From Xylanibacter ruminicola Ga6B6 (GTDB lineage Bacteria; Bacteroidota; Bacteroidia; Bacteroidales; Bacteroidaceae), in contig NZ_JHXD01000005.1 in assembly GCF_000687715.1 (NCBI RefSeq), forward strand, positions 62,001-126,000: DNA of 64,000 nt, written 5' to 3'. Each line of letters starts with the position of its first letter. The stretch's first letter is position 1. The position numbers and the translations under genes are program-made. Below are positions 40,507 to 49,531 of this stretch, one piece after another. Under the pieces are notes generated by a model that had not been told where the DNA came from, searched no databases, and saw only the letters and a program-made list of their open reading frames with translations.

Positions 40507-43500
40507 ATGCTAAACGAATTCTTATCAGAACTTCGGCGATTCATGCCTGCCGAGCGCATTTACACCGACGAGCTACGTACCTTAGGTTGGGGTACCGACG
40601 CCAGTTTTTATCGCCAGATTCCGAAGGTAGTGCTTCGTAGTGATGGTGAGGAAGAGATATCAAAGATTGTACAGTTGTGCGATAAGTATAAACTGCCCTT
40701 TACCTTCCGTGCTGCTGGCACATCGCTCTCGGGACAGAGCTGTACCGACAGCGTGCTCATTGTGGCTGGCAAGCATTGGGAGAAGTATATGCTTTCGGAT
40801 ACAGCCGAGAGCATCAAGCTGCAACCTGGTATAGTGGGGGCGAGGGTTAATCAGATACTGAAGCCATACGGACGTGTGTTCCCCCCCGATCCGGCATCTA
40901 TCGGTGCTGCCATGGTAGGTGGTATCGTGGTAAACAATGCCTCGGGTATGAACTGCGGCGTGCATGCCAATAGCGACCGTATGCTGCTGTCGGCTCGTAT
41001 CATCCTGACTGATGGTACGGTGCTGGATACTGGCGACCCAGTGAGTCGCGAAGCTTTCAAGAAACAGCATCCTGCGTTTATCTCTAAGATAGAGGCGCTG
41101 CGCGACAAGGTGCGTGCCGATCAGGAATTGACCGATCGTATTACCAAGAAATACAGCATTAAGAACGTAACGGGTTTGAATCTGCGCCCACTGGTGGCTT
41201 ACGATGATCCGTTTGATATCATTGCGCACTCTATCGTGGGTAGCGAGGGCACACTGGCCTTCCTGTCGGAGGTAACGATGAAAACACTGAAGGACTATCC
41301 GTTCAAGGCATCGGCCATGGTTTACTTTATGACCATGAAGGAGAGTTGCGAGGCTGTGGTGGCTATGAAGAAGCTGAAGGCTGGCGACGAAGACCTGGAG
41401 ATGAGCGCCGAGAACCTGATGGTGAAGAGTGCCGAGATGCTCGACTATAAGTCGCTCTCGTCGGTTGATGATCCCGTTTATCTGCAGTATAAGCAGGATG
41501 TGGATGCCGGTAAGATTGAGGGCGTGCAGCCTGGCGATTACCATAACTTGACGGCTATACTGACCGAGACCAAGGGTATTACCCACGATCAGCTGCTGAT
41601 GAAGATTGAGAAGATTAAGGAGTGCTTAGGTGCATTCAAACTCTATATTCCTGCTGAGTTTACCGAGGATCCTGCTGTGTATGGCAAGTACTGGGCCATC
41701 CGAAGCGGTATATTCCCATCGGTAGGCGGTACACGTCCGGTAGGCACCTCGTGCCTGATTGAGGATGTGGCATTCCCCATTGAGAGTCTACCTGAGGCTA
41801 CGGTGAAGTTACAGAAACTGATAGCCGATCATGGCTACGACGATGCTTGTATCTATGGTCACGCCTTTGAGGGTAACTACCACTTTATTCTGAATCAGAG
41901 CTTTGCCGATGAGCATGAGGTGGCCCGTTATGCCGAGATGATGCGCGATGTGGCCAAGCTGGTGGTTGAGGGATACGACGGCAGCTTGAAGGCCGAGCAC
42001 GGCACAGGACGTAATATGGCACCGTTTGTGAAGTACGAGTGGGGCGAGAAGGCTTACGAGGTGATGAAGGAACTGAAGGCAATCTTTGACCCGAACGGAC
42101 TGTTGAATCAGGGTGTGATATTCAATGACGATCCCGACTGCTTTATCAAGTGTCTGAAGCCGCTGCCAGAATTGGATTACGACTTCAAGAGCGTGCCTGA
42201 TGGTGGCCACTATCTGATGGATCCCAAGCTGAGTACAGCCAAGGAAACCATTGAACAGGCCAAGCGTGCCAACAAGTGTATAGAGTGCGGATTCTGCGAG
42301 GTTAACTGTATGTCGTGCGGACTTACACTGTCCTCTCGTATGCGTATCGCCGTACAGCGCGAGATTCGTCATCTGACTAAGACCGGTGAGGACGACGAGC
42401 GTTTGGAGCGCTTGCAGAGACAATATAAGTATTACGGTGATCAGACCTGTGCTACCGATGGCTTGTGTTCAACCTCATGCCCCATGAAGATTAACACGGG
42501 TGAGCTGACACACCTGATTCGTCAGTTGGATATGAACACACGTCCATTAGGCTACTGGGTAGGCGATTATGCAGCCAAGCATATGGCGGGCATTAAGAGC
42601 GGACTGCGCGTGGTACTTGATGTGGCACATGCTGCTCACGTCACACTCGGCCCGACACTGATGACTACCGTATGTCGTACGATGAACAAGATGGGTTTGC
42701 CACTATGGACTACCGCTATGCCTAAGAAGCATCGTCAGCCTAAGAAGAGCGACCTGACGCAGTTTATCATCGAGAGAAGCGTTCCTAAGCATGAGGAACA
42801 GCATTCCGACCTCAAGGTGGTTTACTTCCCCAGCTGTATTAACCAGACGATGGGACAGTCAAGGCATGGCGGCAAGATTCACGACCTGGTGGATGAGGTG
42901 ATACAGCTGATGGCTAAGGCCGGCTACGAGGTGATTTTCCCAGAGGGTATGGAGCGTATGTGCTGCGGACAGATATGGGAATCGAAGGGTATGCTGGATA
43001 TTGCCGACCGTAAGAGTGCCGAACTGGAGGCAGCTTTGTGGAAAGCCAGCGAGGAGGGTAAGTATCCTGTGCTGTGCGCCCAGAGTCCGTGTCTGCACCG
43101 TATGAAGAAGGTGATGCATAAGATGCACCTCTACGAGCCTGCTGAGTTTATTATGAAGTTCCTGGTACCACGATTGGATTTCCATCCTATCGACCGTCAT
43201 ATAGCACTGCACCTGACGTGTTCTACCCGACAGATGGGTGTAGATAAGGATATGATAGCTTTGGCTAAGCTGTGCTCAAACAACGTGTTCCTACCCGAGG
43301 GTGTGGGCTGTTGCGGCTTTGCTGGCGACAGAGGCTTTACCTTCCCAGAGCTGAATAAGTACGGATTGCGCAAGCTGCGCCCACAGATTGAGGCTAACCA
43401 TATCGAGGTGGGCTACTCTAACAGTCGTACCTGTGAGATCGGTCTCGAATCGAACACAGGCATACCTTATATGAGTATTGTGTATCTGGTAAATGAATGT

Positions 43501-43518
43501 ACAACAACTAAAAAATAA
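40507..43518 (+). CDS. FAD/Fe-S D-lactate dehydrogenase (GlcD-GlpC fusion type)
   Basis: A 1003-residue quinone- or cytochrome-linked 2-hydroxyacid oxidase. The FAD_binding_4 (PCMH) domain lies at about 30-260 (RAAGTSLSGQSCTDSV, GRVFPPDPASIGAAMVGG, IVGSEGTLAFLSEV), and the FAD-oxidase C cap to about 560 includes GHAFEGNYHF and DPNGLLNQGVIF. Two 4Fe-4S clusters follow (CIECGFCEVNC near 591; CATDGLCSTSCP), and then two CCG heterodisulfide-reductase-like modules (CCGQIWESKG near 818; CCGFAGDRGF near 935). This fusion is typical of D-lactate or glycolate dehydrogenases. The divergent lactate permease favours lactate. The ATG at 40507 is chosen because a -7 box precedes it. Confidence 0.9.
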   Translation: MLNEFLSELRRFMPAERIYTDELRTLGWGTDASFYRQIPKVVLRSDGEEEISKIVQLCDKYKLPFTFRAAGTSLSGQSCTDSVLIVAGKHWEKYMLSDTAESIKLQPGIVGARVNQILKPYGRVFPPDPASIGAAMVGGIVVNNASGMNCGVHANSDRMLLSARIILTDGTVLDTGDPVSREAFKKQHPAFISKIEALRDKVRADQELTDRITKKYSIKNVTGLNLRPLVAYDDPFDIIAHSIVGSEGTLAFLSEVTMKTLKDYPFKASAMVYFMTMKESCEAVVAMKKLKAGDEDLEMSAENLMVKSAEMLDYKSLSSVDDPVYLQYKQDVDAGKIEGVQPGDYHNLTAILTETKGITHDQLLMKIEKIKECLGAFKLYIPAEFTEDPAVYGKYWAIRSGIFPSVGGTRPVGTSCLIEDVAFPIESLPEATVKLQKLIADHGYDDACIYGHAFEGNYHFILNQSFADEHEVARYAEMMRDVAKLVVEGYDGSLKAEHGTGRNMAPFVKYEWGEKAYEVMKELKAIFDPNGLLNQGVIFNDDPDCFIKCLKPLPELDYDFKSVPDGGHYLMDPKLSTAKETIEQAKRANKCIECGFCEVNCMSCGLTLSSRMRIAVQREIRHLTKTGEDDERLERLQRQYKYYGDQTCATDGLCSTSCPMKINTGELTHLIRQLDMNTRPLGYWVGDYAAKHMAGIKSGLRVVLDVAHAAHVTLGPTLMTTVCRTMNKMGLPLWTTAMPKKHRQPKKSDLTQFIIERSVPKHEEQHSDLKVVYFPSCINQTMGQSRHGGKIHDLVDEVIQLMAKAGYEVIFPEGMERMCCGQIWESKGMLDIADRKSAELEAALWKASEEGKYPVLCAQSPCLHRMKKVMHKMHLYEPAEFIMKFLVPRLDFHPIDRHIALHLTCSTRQMGVDKDMIALAKLCSNNVFLPEGVGCCGFAGDRGFTFPELNKYGLRKLRPQIEANHIEVGYSNSRTCEIGLESNTGIPYMSIVYLVNECTTTKK

Positions 43519-43532
43519 TAATTAAACAAGTG

Positions 43533-45107
43533 ATGAAAGTGTTACTTAGAAAACTGTTGCTGGTTGTCATTGCGATGGCAGCCAGCACTGCTGTGCAGGC
43601 GCAAGCGCTCCTGACTACACATGTAGAGACTGGTGATGTACAAGGTGTACTGGACGATGGTCTGGCCGTGTATAAGGCCATCCCATACGCAGCACCTCCT
43701 GTTGGTAATCTGCGTTGGCGCGCTCCACAGCCTGCCAAGGCCTGGGAGGGTGTACGCGTGTGCGATGAGTTTGGAAAAATGCCTCCACAGCCCACACGTC
43801 CTGGTCGTACGGCCGATATGATGAGCGAAGACTGCCTGTATCTGGGTATTGCCACACCAGCTAAGACCGTAAACGACAAACTGCCTGTGATGGTATGGAT
43901 TCACGGTGGCAGTTTCCAGACCGAGTGGTATGGTGGCGACCTGTGGAAGCACCTGGCACTGCGTGGTGTAGTGATCGTGAGCATCGAGTACCGTACAGGT
44001 GCCTTAGGCTTTATGGCCCATCCCGAACTGACTAAGGAAAGCAAAGACGGCCATTCGGGCAACTACGGACTGTTAGACCAGATTTATGCCCTGCAATGGG
44101 TACAGCGCAACATTGCCCAGTTTGGTGGCGATCCTAACCAGGTAACCATCTTTGGCGAGAGTGCCGGTGCCATCAGTTGCAGTATGCTGTGTGCATCGCC
44201 TTTGGCACGTGGCTTGTTCCACCGTTGCATCAGTCATAGCGGTGGTTCGTTTGCGCCCTGGAGCGATGCGCCACGTTCGTTAGGCCTTGATGCCTCGCAG
44301 AAGGGGGCCGAGCAGCAGGGTGTGGCCTTCATGAAGCATCTGAAGAAAAAGAACCTGAAGCAGCTGCGCGCCATGGATGCCATGGCACTGTGCGATGGCA
44401 ACGTGGGCTTTGCCGGTTTCTGGCCTTGTGTTGACAGCTACGTGATTTGCGACGACCAGTATCGTATGTATGAGCGAGGCGAGTATAACGATGTGCCTGT
44501 AATCGTGATGACCAACAGCGATGAGGGTGCACTGTTTGCTCCAGGTAACATTACTGCCGAGGACTATCAGAAAACACTGAAGAGCATTTTTGGTGCTTGG
44601 GCCGACGAGGCATTGAAATTCTATCCTGGTGCTACCAACGACGAGGCTTGGCACGGCTTTGGCGATGCCTTCCGTGATATGGGCTTTGCATGGCCATCGT
44701 ACGCATGGGTAAGTCTGCAGGCCAAAACGGGTAAGAGCGCGGCTTATGCGGCTTATCTGGCTCAGCCTTCAACTATGAGCTTCTCGCAGGATCCACGTCG
44801 TAAGGGTGTGGCTCATGCCGATGATATCATGTACCTGAACGGTCACTTCCTGTTGCAAGGCGAAAAATATCCTGCTGAGAGTGCCGTGGCCGAAATCATT
44901 CAGCAGTACTGGGTGAACTTTGCTAAGACGGGTAATCCTAACGGCAAGGGGCTGCCTTACTGGCCAACCTTCGACGAGAGCAAGCCAACCACTATGCAGT
45001 TCAGTAATGGTGCATCGCTGATCAATGTGCCCAACCGTGAGCAGATTGATTTCGTGGACCGTTATTACAGAGCTAAACGTGCAGAAGTAGAATCAAACAG
45101 ACATTAA
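43533..45107 (+). CDS. secreted type-B carboxylesterase
   Basis: A 524-residue alpha/beta hydrolase of the carboxylesterase B (para-nitrobenzyl esterase) family. A signal peptide ends near AVQAQ. The oxyanion-hole motif is IHGGSF, the nucleophile elbow is FGESAGA, the acid is in TNSDEGALF, and the catalytic His is in GVAHADDIMYL. Such enzymes hydrolyse short-chain esters, including acetyl or aryl groups on plant polysaccharides. The ATG at 43533 is preferred to the GTG at 43530. It follows the dehydrogenase gene by 14 nt and precedes a second secreted hydrolase. Confidence 0.9.
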   Translation: MKVLLRKLLLVVIAMAASTAVQAQALLTTHVETGDVQGVLDDGLAVYKAIPYAAPPVGNLRWRAPQPAKAWEGVRVCDEFGKMPPQPTRPGRTADMMSEDCLYLGIATPAKTVNDKLPVMVWIHGGSFQTEWYGGDLWKHLALRGVVIVSIEYRTGALGFMAHPELTKESKDGHSGNYGLLDQIYALQWVQRNIAQFGGDPNQVTIFGESAGAISCSMLCASPLARGLFHRCISHSGGSFAPWSDAPRSLGLDASQKGAEQQGVAFMKHLKKKNLKQLRAMDAMALCDGNVGFAGFWPCVDSYVICDDQYRMYERGEYNDVPVIVMTNSDEGALFAPGNITAEDYQKTLKSIFGAWADEALKFYPGATNDEAWHGFGDAFRDMGFAWPSYAWVSLQAKTGKSAAYAAYLAQPSTMSFSQDPRRKGVAHADDIMYLNGHFLLQGEKYPAESAVAEIIQQYWVNFAKTGNPNGKGLPYWPTFDESKPTTMQFSNGASLINVPNREQIDFVDRYYRAKRAEVESNRH

Positions 45108-45127
45108 CAGAATAATAACCACTACTA

Positions 45128-46048
45128 ATGAAAGTATTTAGCAAAATTGTGCTGGTTGCCATGATGATGGCAGCCAGCATTACTACACAGGCCCAGGAGC
45201 TTTACGTGGGCAGTTACAACATTCGTTACCAGAATGACAGCGATGCCAAAGCAGGTAATGCCTGGCAGCAGCGCATGCCGGTATTGTGCGGTCAGATACT
45301 GTTTGAGCATCCGGATATCTTCGGTGCTCAGGAGGTCTTGGAGTCGCAGCGTCAGGACTTATTGAAGCAGCTGGCCGATTACGACTGTATCGGTTTAGGA
45401 CGCGACGATGGCAAGCATGCCGGTGAGCATTCAAACATCTTTTACGACCGTAACAAAATCAAATTGTTGGATCATGGCGACTTCTGGTTGTCGGAAACAC
45501 CCGAGAAGCCTGGTTTAGGTTGGGATGCAGCTTGTGTGCGTATCTGCTCGTGGGGCTATTTTAAGCTCAAGGGAACCAGTTTGAAGTTCTATTACTTTAA
45601 TCTGCACATGGACCATGTGGGTACGGTAGCGCGTCGCGAGGGTGCCAAACTGGTGGTGCAGCGTATCAAAGAGATTGCTAAGGGCAAACCCGTGGTGCTG
45701 ACAGGTGATTTCAATGTTGATCAGACTAATGAGATTTATGGTATCTTCACACAGTCGGGCATATTGGACGACAGTTTTGAGAAGGCTCAGTTCCGCTTTG
45801 CTGAGAATGGTACCTTTAACAGTTGGGATCCGGAATTGAAGACCGCCAGTCGTATTGATCACGTGTTTGTATCGCCTGCCTTTACCGTACAGCGTTACGG
45901 CGTGTTAACCAATACCTACTGGTCGGAAGCACCCCAACAAACAGATACAGTAAAAGGCGCCGATGCTCCTCAGGAGATTAATTTCCAGAAGCATCAAAAG
46001 CGCCTTCCTTCTGATCATTATCCCGTATTTGTACGTCTTACGTTCTAA
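45128..46048 (+). CDS. secreted endonuclease/exonuclease/phosphatase-fold hydrolase
   Basis: A 306-residue exported protein with a signal peptide ending near TTQAQ. The DNase I-like fold shows VGSYNIRYQND, FGAQEVLESQ with the metal Glu, YYFNLHMDHVG, LTGDFNVDQTNE and the final SDHYPVFV with the catalytic Asp-His pair. In Bacteroidota such secreted members are thought to act as nucleases or phosphodiesterases; the substrate is open. Its signal peptide is nearly a copy of that of the preceding esterase, and it follows by 20 nt, so the two probably form an operon closed by the terminator at 46057. Confidence 0.9.
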   Translation: MKVFSKIVLVAMMMAASITTQAQELYVGSYNIRYQNDSDAKAGNAWQQRMPVLCGQILFEHPDIFGAQEVLESQRQDLLKQLADYDCIGLGRDDGKHAGEHSNIFYDRNKIKLLDHGDFWLSETPEKPGLGWDAACVRICSWGYFKLKGTSLKFYYFNLHMDHVGTVARREGAKLVVQRIKEIAKGKPVVLTGDFNVDQTNEIYGIFTQSGILDDSFEKAQFRFAENGTFNSWDPELKTASRIDHVFVSPAFTVQRYGVLTNTYWSEAPQQTDTVKGADAPQEINFQKHQKRLPSDHYPVFVRLTF

Positions 46049-46056
46049 ACAAAGAA

Positions 46057-46090
46057 AGAGCTGTGCATCATGCACAGCTCTCTTTTTTTT
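46057..46090 (+). terminator. bidirectional terminator
   Basis: AGAGCTGTGCA (46057-46067), loop TCA, and TGCACAGCTCT (46071-46081) form a perfect 11-bp stem followed by C and eight T on the plus strand. On the minus strand it is followed by TTCTTTG and lies 27 nt after the end of the DUF5123 gene, so it can serve both convergent genes. Confidence 0.9.
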
Positions 46091-46107
46091 ATGTAATCAC
46101 TTGTGGA

Positions 46108-47670
46108 TTAGAACCAGCGTGGGTCACCAGCCTTGTTATCCTTCACGGCATCGTTGCCTACAGTGAAGTTGCCATTAGCGGCGTCCTTGAACTGAGGATC
46201 GGCAATGGTTCCGCTCTTATCTACGAAGAGGGCATTGGCGTTGGCACCTTCGGTTACGTAACCATCAGCTCCTGAGTAGAAGTTGTTCTCGAATGTAGGC
46301 TCGGCGGTATTCTTCTGGTTAGAGAAGTTACCGGCAGAGGCGGTTACGATGTTGTTGGTGAATGTGATACTGTTGCCCTTGAAGCGAACATAGAGGATGC
46401 GCTTTCCTGCATCGTTACAAGCACCTACGATGGTGTTGTGATCGATGGTGATGACAGGAGCTACACCGGCAAAGTTGCCTGACTTGTCGTCGTAGCGTAC
46501 CAGGTCACGACCCTTACAAGAGTTCCAAATAGTGTTGTTGGTGATGTTGAGCATCAGGATAGCACCTGCACGGCAGTCGAACATATCACCACCATCACAC
46601 TCGATGTTGCTGATGAGACAGTTGTTAATAACCAAGCTGTTAATCTTAGCAGCCTTATTCACATAGTAGAATCCCTTGGTGTAGTTGGTAACCTCGCTAT
46701 TGTTAACAGTGAAGTGGTCGATGGTGTTGGCAGCTGTGAAATCGAATGCCTGACCGCCATCGGTGCCCTTACCATCGAGTGTTACCTGATCGATAGTGAG
46801 CGAAGCTTCTACCTTGAAACGGCCTTGGATAACAGGATGATCGTTCTGGCGCAGACCCTTGATGGTGAGATTCTTGCTAACCGTTACTGAACCGCCAAAT
46901 GCAGCCTCGTCGGTAGCGATACCGTATGTGCCAGGCTCCACAATGAGGCGATAGCCTTCAGGAGCGTCGGTGATGGCCTGTGCGATATCCGAACCTGCCT
47001 TAACCAGGATGTCGGTCTCCTCGAGATATACGCCTGTGGTGAAGCTAATCTTACCACGGGTTTTACCGTTTGCACGTGCCATTACAGCGGTGTATTCGGT
47101 TTCAGGAGTCAGTCCGGTGATGGTAGCTGCACCTGCCTTGATATCATCGGCTGTAATGTTATAAACAATGTTGCCGGGAGTCAGGGTGATGGTGGCAGCC
47201 TCTTCGCCGGCTGTCCAGCGCAGAGTCACTTCCTTAGCCTTGATATCCTCTTCCTTCACGTTCTTGAACAGCTGCTCGGCCTCGGTCTTGGCATACACAC
47301 CGCTCCACTTTGAGTCGCGTGTGGCATCGCCATCGGTGGCCTGAACACGGAATGAGTACTGGGTTTCGCCATCCAGACCTGTGATAAGCACGGGCACCTG
47401 ATCGGGTGTTACAGAGAAACTCTGAACGGGCGAACCGGCAAAGGTCAAGCTGTCGTTGGCATAAACCTCAACATTATAGTTGGTTACGCCATCGCCAAGG
47501 TTCCAGCTCAGTTCGATATTGGTGCGGTTGCGCACCTTGGCCTCTACGCTGGTGGGCGAGAAATTACGGTTATACACAATGCTCGTAATCTCGTCGGCAA
47601 CGTCGCTACATGAAGCTAAAGCCACAGTAGCCAGACCAAATACGATAGATTTTAAATATATTTTTTTCAT
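46108..47670 (-). CDS. surface lipoprotein with Fn3 and beta-helix (DUF4957/DUF5123-like) domains
   Basis: A 520-residue lipoprotein with lipobox LASC (Cys at about 21). Two fibronectin-III-like domains follow (about 37-130, with RTNIELSWNLGDGVTNYNVE; and about 135-215, with EVTLRWTAGEEAATITLTPG). A right-handed parallel beta-helix occupies about 220-520, with a repeated pattern of INSLVINNCLISNIE and APVITIDHNTIVGA, as in the DUF4957-DUF5123 proteins of pectin loci. It may bind or cleave pectin at the cell surface; no lyase catalytic residues could be assigned. It is the third gene of a susC-susD operon, the usual place for a surface glycan-binding protein. Confidence 0.85.
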   Translation of the reverse strand: MKKIYLKSIVFGLATVALASCSDVADEITSIVYNRNFSPTSVEAKVRNRTNIELSWNLGDGVTNYNVEVYANDSLTFAGSPVQSFSVTPDQVPVLITGLDGETQYSFRVQATDGDATRDSKWSGVYAKTEAEQLFKNVKEEDIKAKEVTLRWTAGEEAATITLTPGNIVYNITADDIKAGAATITGLTPETEYTAVMARANGKTRGKISFTTGVYLEETDILVKAGSDIAQAITDAPEGYRLIVEPGTYGIATDEAAFGGSVTVSKNLTIKGLRQNDHPVIQGRFKVEASLTIDQVTLDGKGTDGGQAFDFTAANTIDHFTVNNSEVTNYTKGFYYVNKAAKINSLVINNCLISNIECDGGDMFDCRAGAILMLNITNNTIWNSCKGRDLVRYDDKSGNFAGVAPVITIDHNTIVGACNDAGKRILYVRFKGNSITFTNNIVTASAGNFSNQKNTAEPTFENNFYSGADGYVTEGANANALFVDKSGTIADPQFKDAANGNFTVGNDAVKDNKAGDPRWF

Positions 47671-47676
47671 AAAAAA

Positions 47677-47704
47677 TCTTCAATTTTCAATGTTCAATTT
47701 TCAA
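47677..47704. repeat. tandem heptamer array (TTTTCAA) spanning the susD stop codon
   Basis: Four units, TCTTCAA, TTTTCAA, TGTTCAA and TTTTCAA (47677-47704), lie between susD and the DUF5123 gene. The susD TGA (47701-47703, minus strand) is taken from the last unit. The same unit occurs at the 3' end of the GT2 gene at 28046-28070. Confidence 0.85.
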
Positions 47705-49512
47705 TCAGACAACTGACCGTAGTTACCATCGTTGTTCAGCATGTTGTTGCTTGAGTCTATGAAGTTCTGCCAGATAGGCCACAGGCAGTTAAGACTTGGA
47801 GTAGCCACGTAGAGACCGTCGATGATATCGTCGGTAAGGCTTGGCTTGTCGGCACTGCCGAACCAGTTCTTGCTCTCCCAATCGCCTTCGAAACCGTTGA
47901 TAACAGTGGCATCGTTCTCGCCCTTGTTCAGACCGTAGATTTCAATCTCGCTCTCGTTCTCAACAGTCTTCAGATAAACCTTGTCGGGCAGTCCTGCATA
48001 GTCGCCAGTACGTGTCTGCAGAGCCTGGAGCTTAGCCTTGGCCTCGGCCATCTTCTGGTCGATGATACCCCAGCGAACCAGGTCGGCCTTACGCAGAGCC
48101 TCGCCAGCAAACTCGAGTGCACGCTGATCGTAGATACCCTCGCGGAATGCCTGCTGAGAGGCGGTGTACTTGGTCTGCAGGGCAGATACCTTAGCAGCGG
48201 GGAGTACACGGTCCAGAACAGGCTTCATATAGCTCCATGCAGCGGCGGTGTTACCCAGTTCGTTCTCGGCCTCGGCAGCCATCAGGTAAACATCAGCCAA
48301 GCGCATGTACTGCCAGTTTACACCATCATCGTTGGTACTGGTAACAATACGGTTCATCCACTCGTAGCGCAGCTTACCAAAGCACATCTTGTTCAAGCCG
48401 CTCAGCACAACGTGCGCATTGCCATCCTTCAGGTCCTTACTCCACTCGTAAGGTACCACGGTGATGTCGCGACGGATATCCTCGGGATCATAATCGTAGT
48501 ACAGAGTAGAAACTGCGCGGTTGATACCACCCTGCGACTGCTGGGTGTACTGGTCCTTAGCGTTATGCTTCAAACCCCATGTGTAGAGCACACGGCCACG
48601 ACCGGCAGAGAATGGAATCTCCCAAAGGCTTTCGCCACCAGCTGTTACATTATCCTGACAGAGCTTAACGAAGTTCTCTTTAAACGAACCCAGTTTGCTG
48701 CTGCCATGGGCAATCACCTCTTCGCACTCCTGCTTGGCAATCTGGTACATCTTCTCAGGAGCCAATTCGGGATCCTTCGACAGGCGATAGCCATCGCCAC
48801 GCAGACCGTAACCACCTGCATAGAGAGCCAGACGGGCACGCAGGGCCTTAACAAAGTCCTTGTTTACACGCTCGGTAGTCTTGGTGATAGCATTCTCCTT
48901 AGCCCAGTAGCAATAGTCCTCAGCCTCTAACAGATCGGCCAGCAACTGCTTGTAAATCACATCGCGGTTGGTACGGGGCAGGTACATATTATCTGAGTTG
49001 TTAGGCTCGAAACGTGCAGGCACGTCGCCCCAAGCCTTCAGCAGGTCGTTATAGATAACGGCACGCAGGGTGAGGGCCTCGCCTAACAGGTGGCGCATAT
49101 CGGCGTTGTTCTCGATGTTACCATATTGGCGGATACCCTTGATGGCCAGATTGGCACGCTCGATACCCTCGTAGAACTTTGCGTAGGCATTGTTGGCGGT
49201 GTTCATCTGTCCGTTAGCAGCCTGAGTGCTATAGTTCCACAGACTCTGCTTATCGCTTACGCGGTCGGCATACGATGGTGCGTTACCCCATTCTACATCG
49301 GTGTTAACACCATAGTAGGGCAGGAAACGGCCACGGTATGAGTTGGTCTCGCCAAATGATACGTGGATCGACATCACCTCTGATTCGGCCAGCGAGTAGG
49401 TGGCGAATACCGATGATTCGTCGAGGGTTGAGATGCTGGGGGCATCCATGTCGCACGAGGCCAGACCCATCAGCGACATTGACAGTATAGCTAATTTGAT
49501 ATTATTCTTCAT
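47701..49512 (-). CDS. SusD/RagB glycan-binding lipoprotein
   Basis: A 603-residue surface lipoprotein that caps the SusC-type channel and captures oligosaccharide. The signal peptide ends in the lipobox LASC, followed by DMDAPS. The SusD fold is shown by LAESEVMSIHVSF, a TPR-like region with FYEGIERANLAIKGI, LLGEALTLRAVIYNDLLKAWGDVP, and the C-terminal region with YMRLADVYLMAAEAENELG. The start at 49512 (MKNNIK) is favoured over two upstream in-frame ATGs because an AGGAGG sequence sits 8 nt before it. It directly follows the susC gene and precedes the DUF5123 lipoprotein. Confidence 0.94.
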   Translation of the reverse strand: MKNNIKLAILSMSLMGLASCDMDAPSISTLDESSVFATYSLAESEVMSIHVSFGETNSYRGRFLPYYGVNTDVEWGNAPSYADRVSDKQSLWNYSTQAANGQMNTANNAYAKFYEGIERANLAIKGIRQYGNIENNADMRHLLGEALTLRAVIYNDLLKAWGDVPARFEPNNSDNMYLPRTNRDVIYKQLLADLLEAEDYCYWAKENAITKTTERVNKDFVKALRARLALYAGGYGLRGDGYRLSKDPELAPEKMYQIAKQECEEVIAHGSSKLGSFKENFVKLCQDNVTAGGESLWEIPFSAGRGRVLYTWGLKHNAKDQYTQQSQGGINRAVSTLYYDYDPEDIRRDITVVPYEWSKDLKDGNAHVVLSGLNKMCFGKLRYEWMNRIVTSTNDDGVNWQYMRLADVYLMAAEAENELGNTAAAWSYMKPVLDRVLPAAKVSALQTKYTASQQAFREGIYDQRALEFAGEALRKADLVRWGIIDQKMAEAKAKLQALQTRTGDYAGLPDKVYLKTVENESEIEIYGLNKGENDATVINGFEGDWESKNWFGSADKPSLTDDIIDGLYVATPSLNCLWPIWQNFIDSSNNMLNNDGNYGQLSD

Positions 49513-49531
49513 GTTCATGTCCTCCTTCATT

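Noticed and set aside
40660..41586. A 308-codon minus-strand frame opposite the dehydrogenase, and similar antisense frames at 5055-5765, 5934-6836 and 21362-22129
   Set aside because: All mirror well-supported genes, with His/Leu/Gln-rich translations and no family motif.
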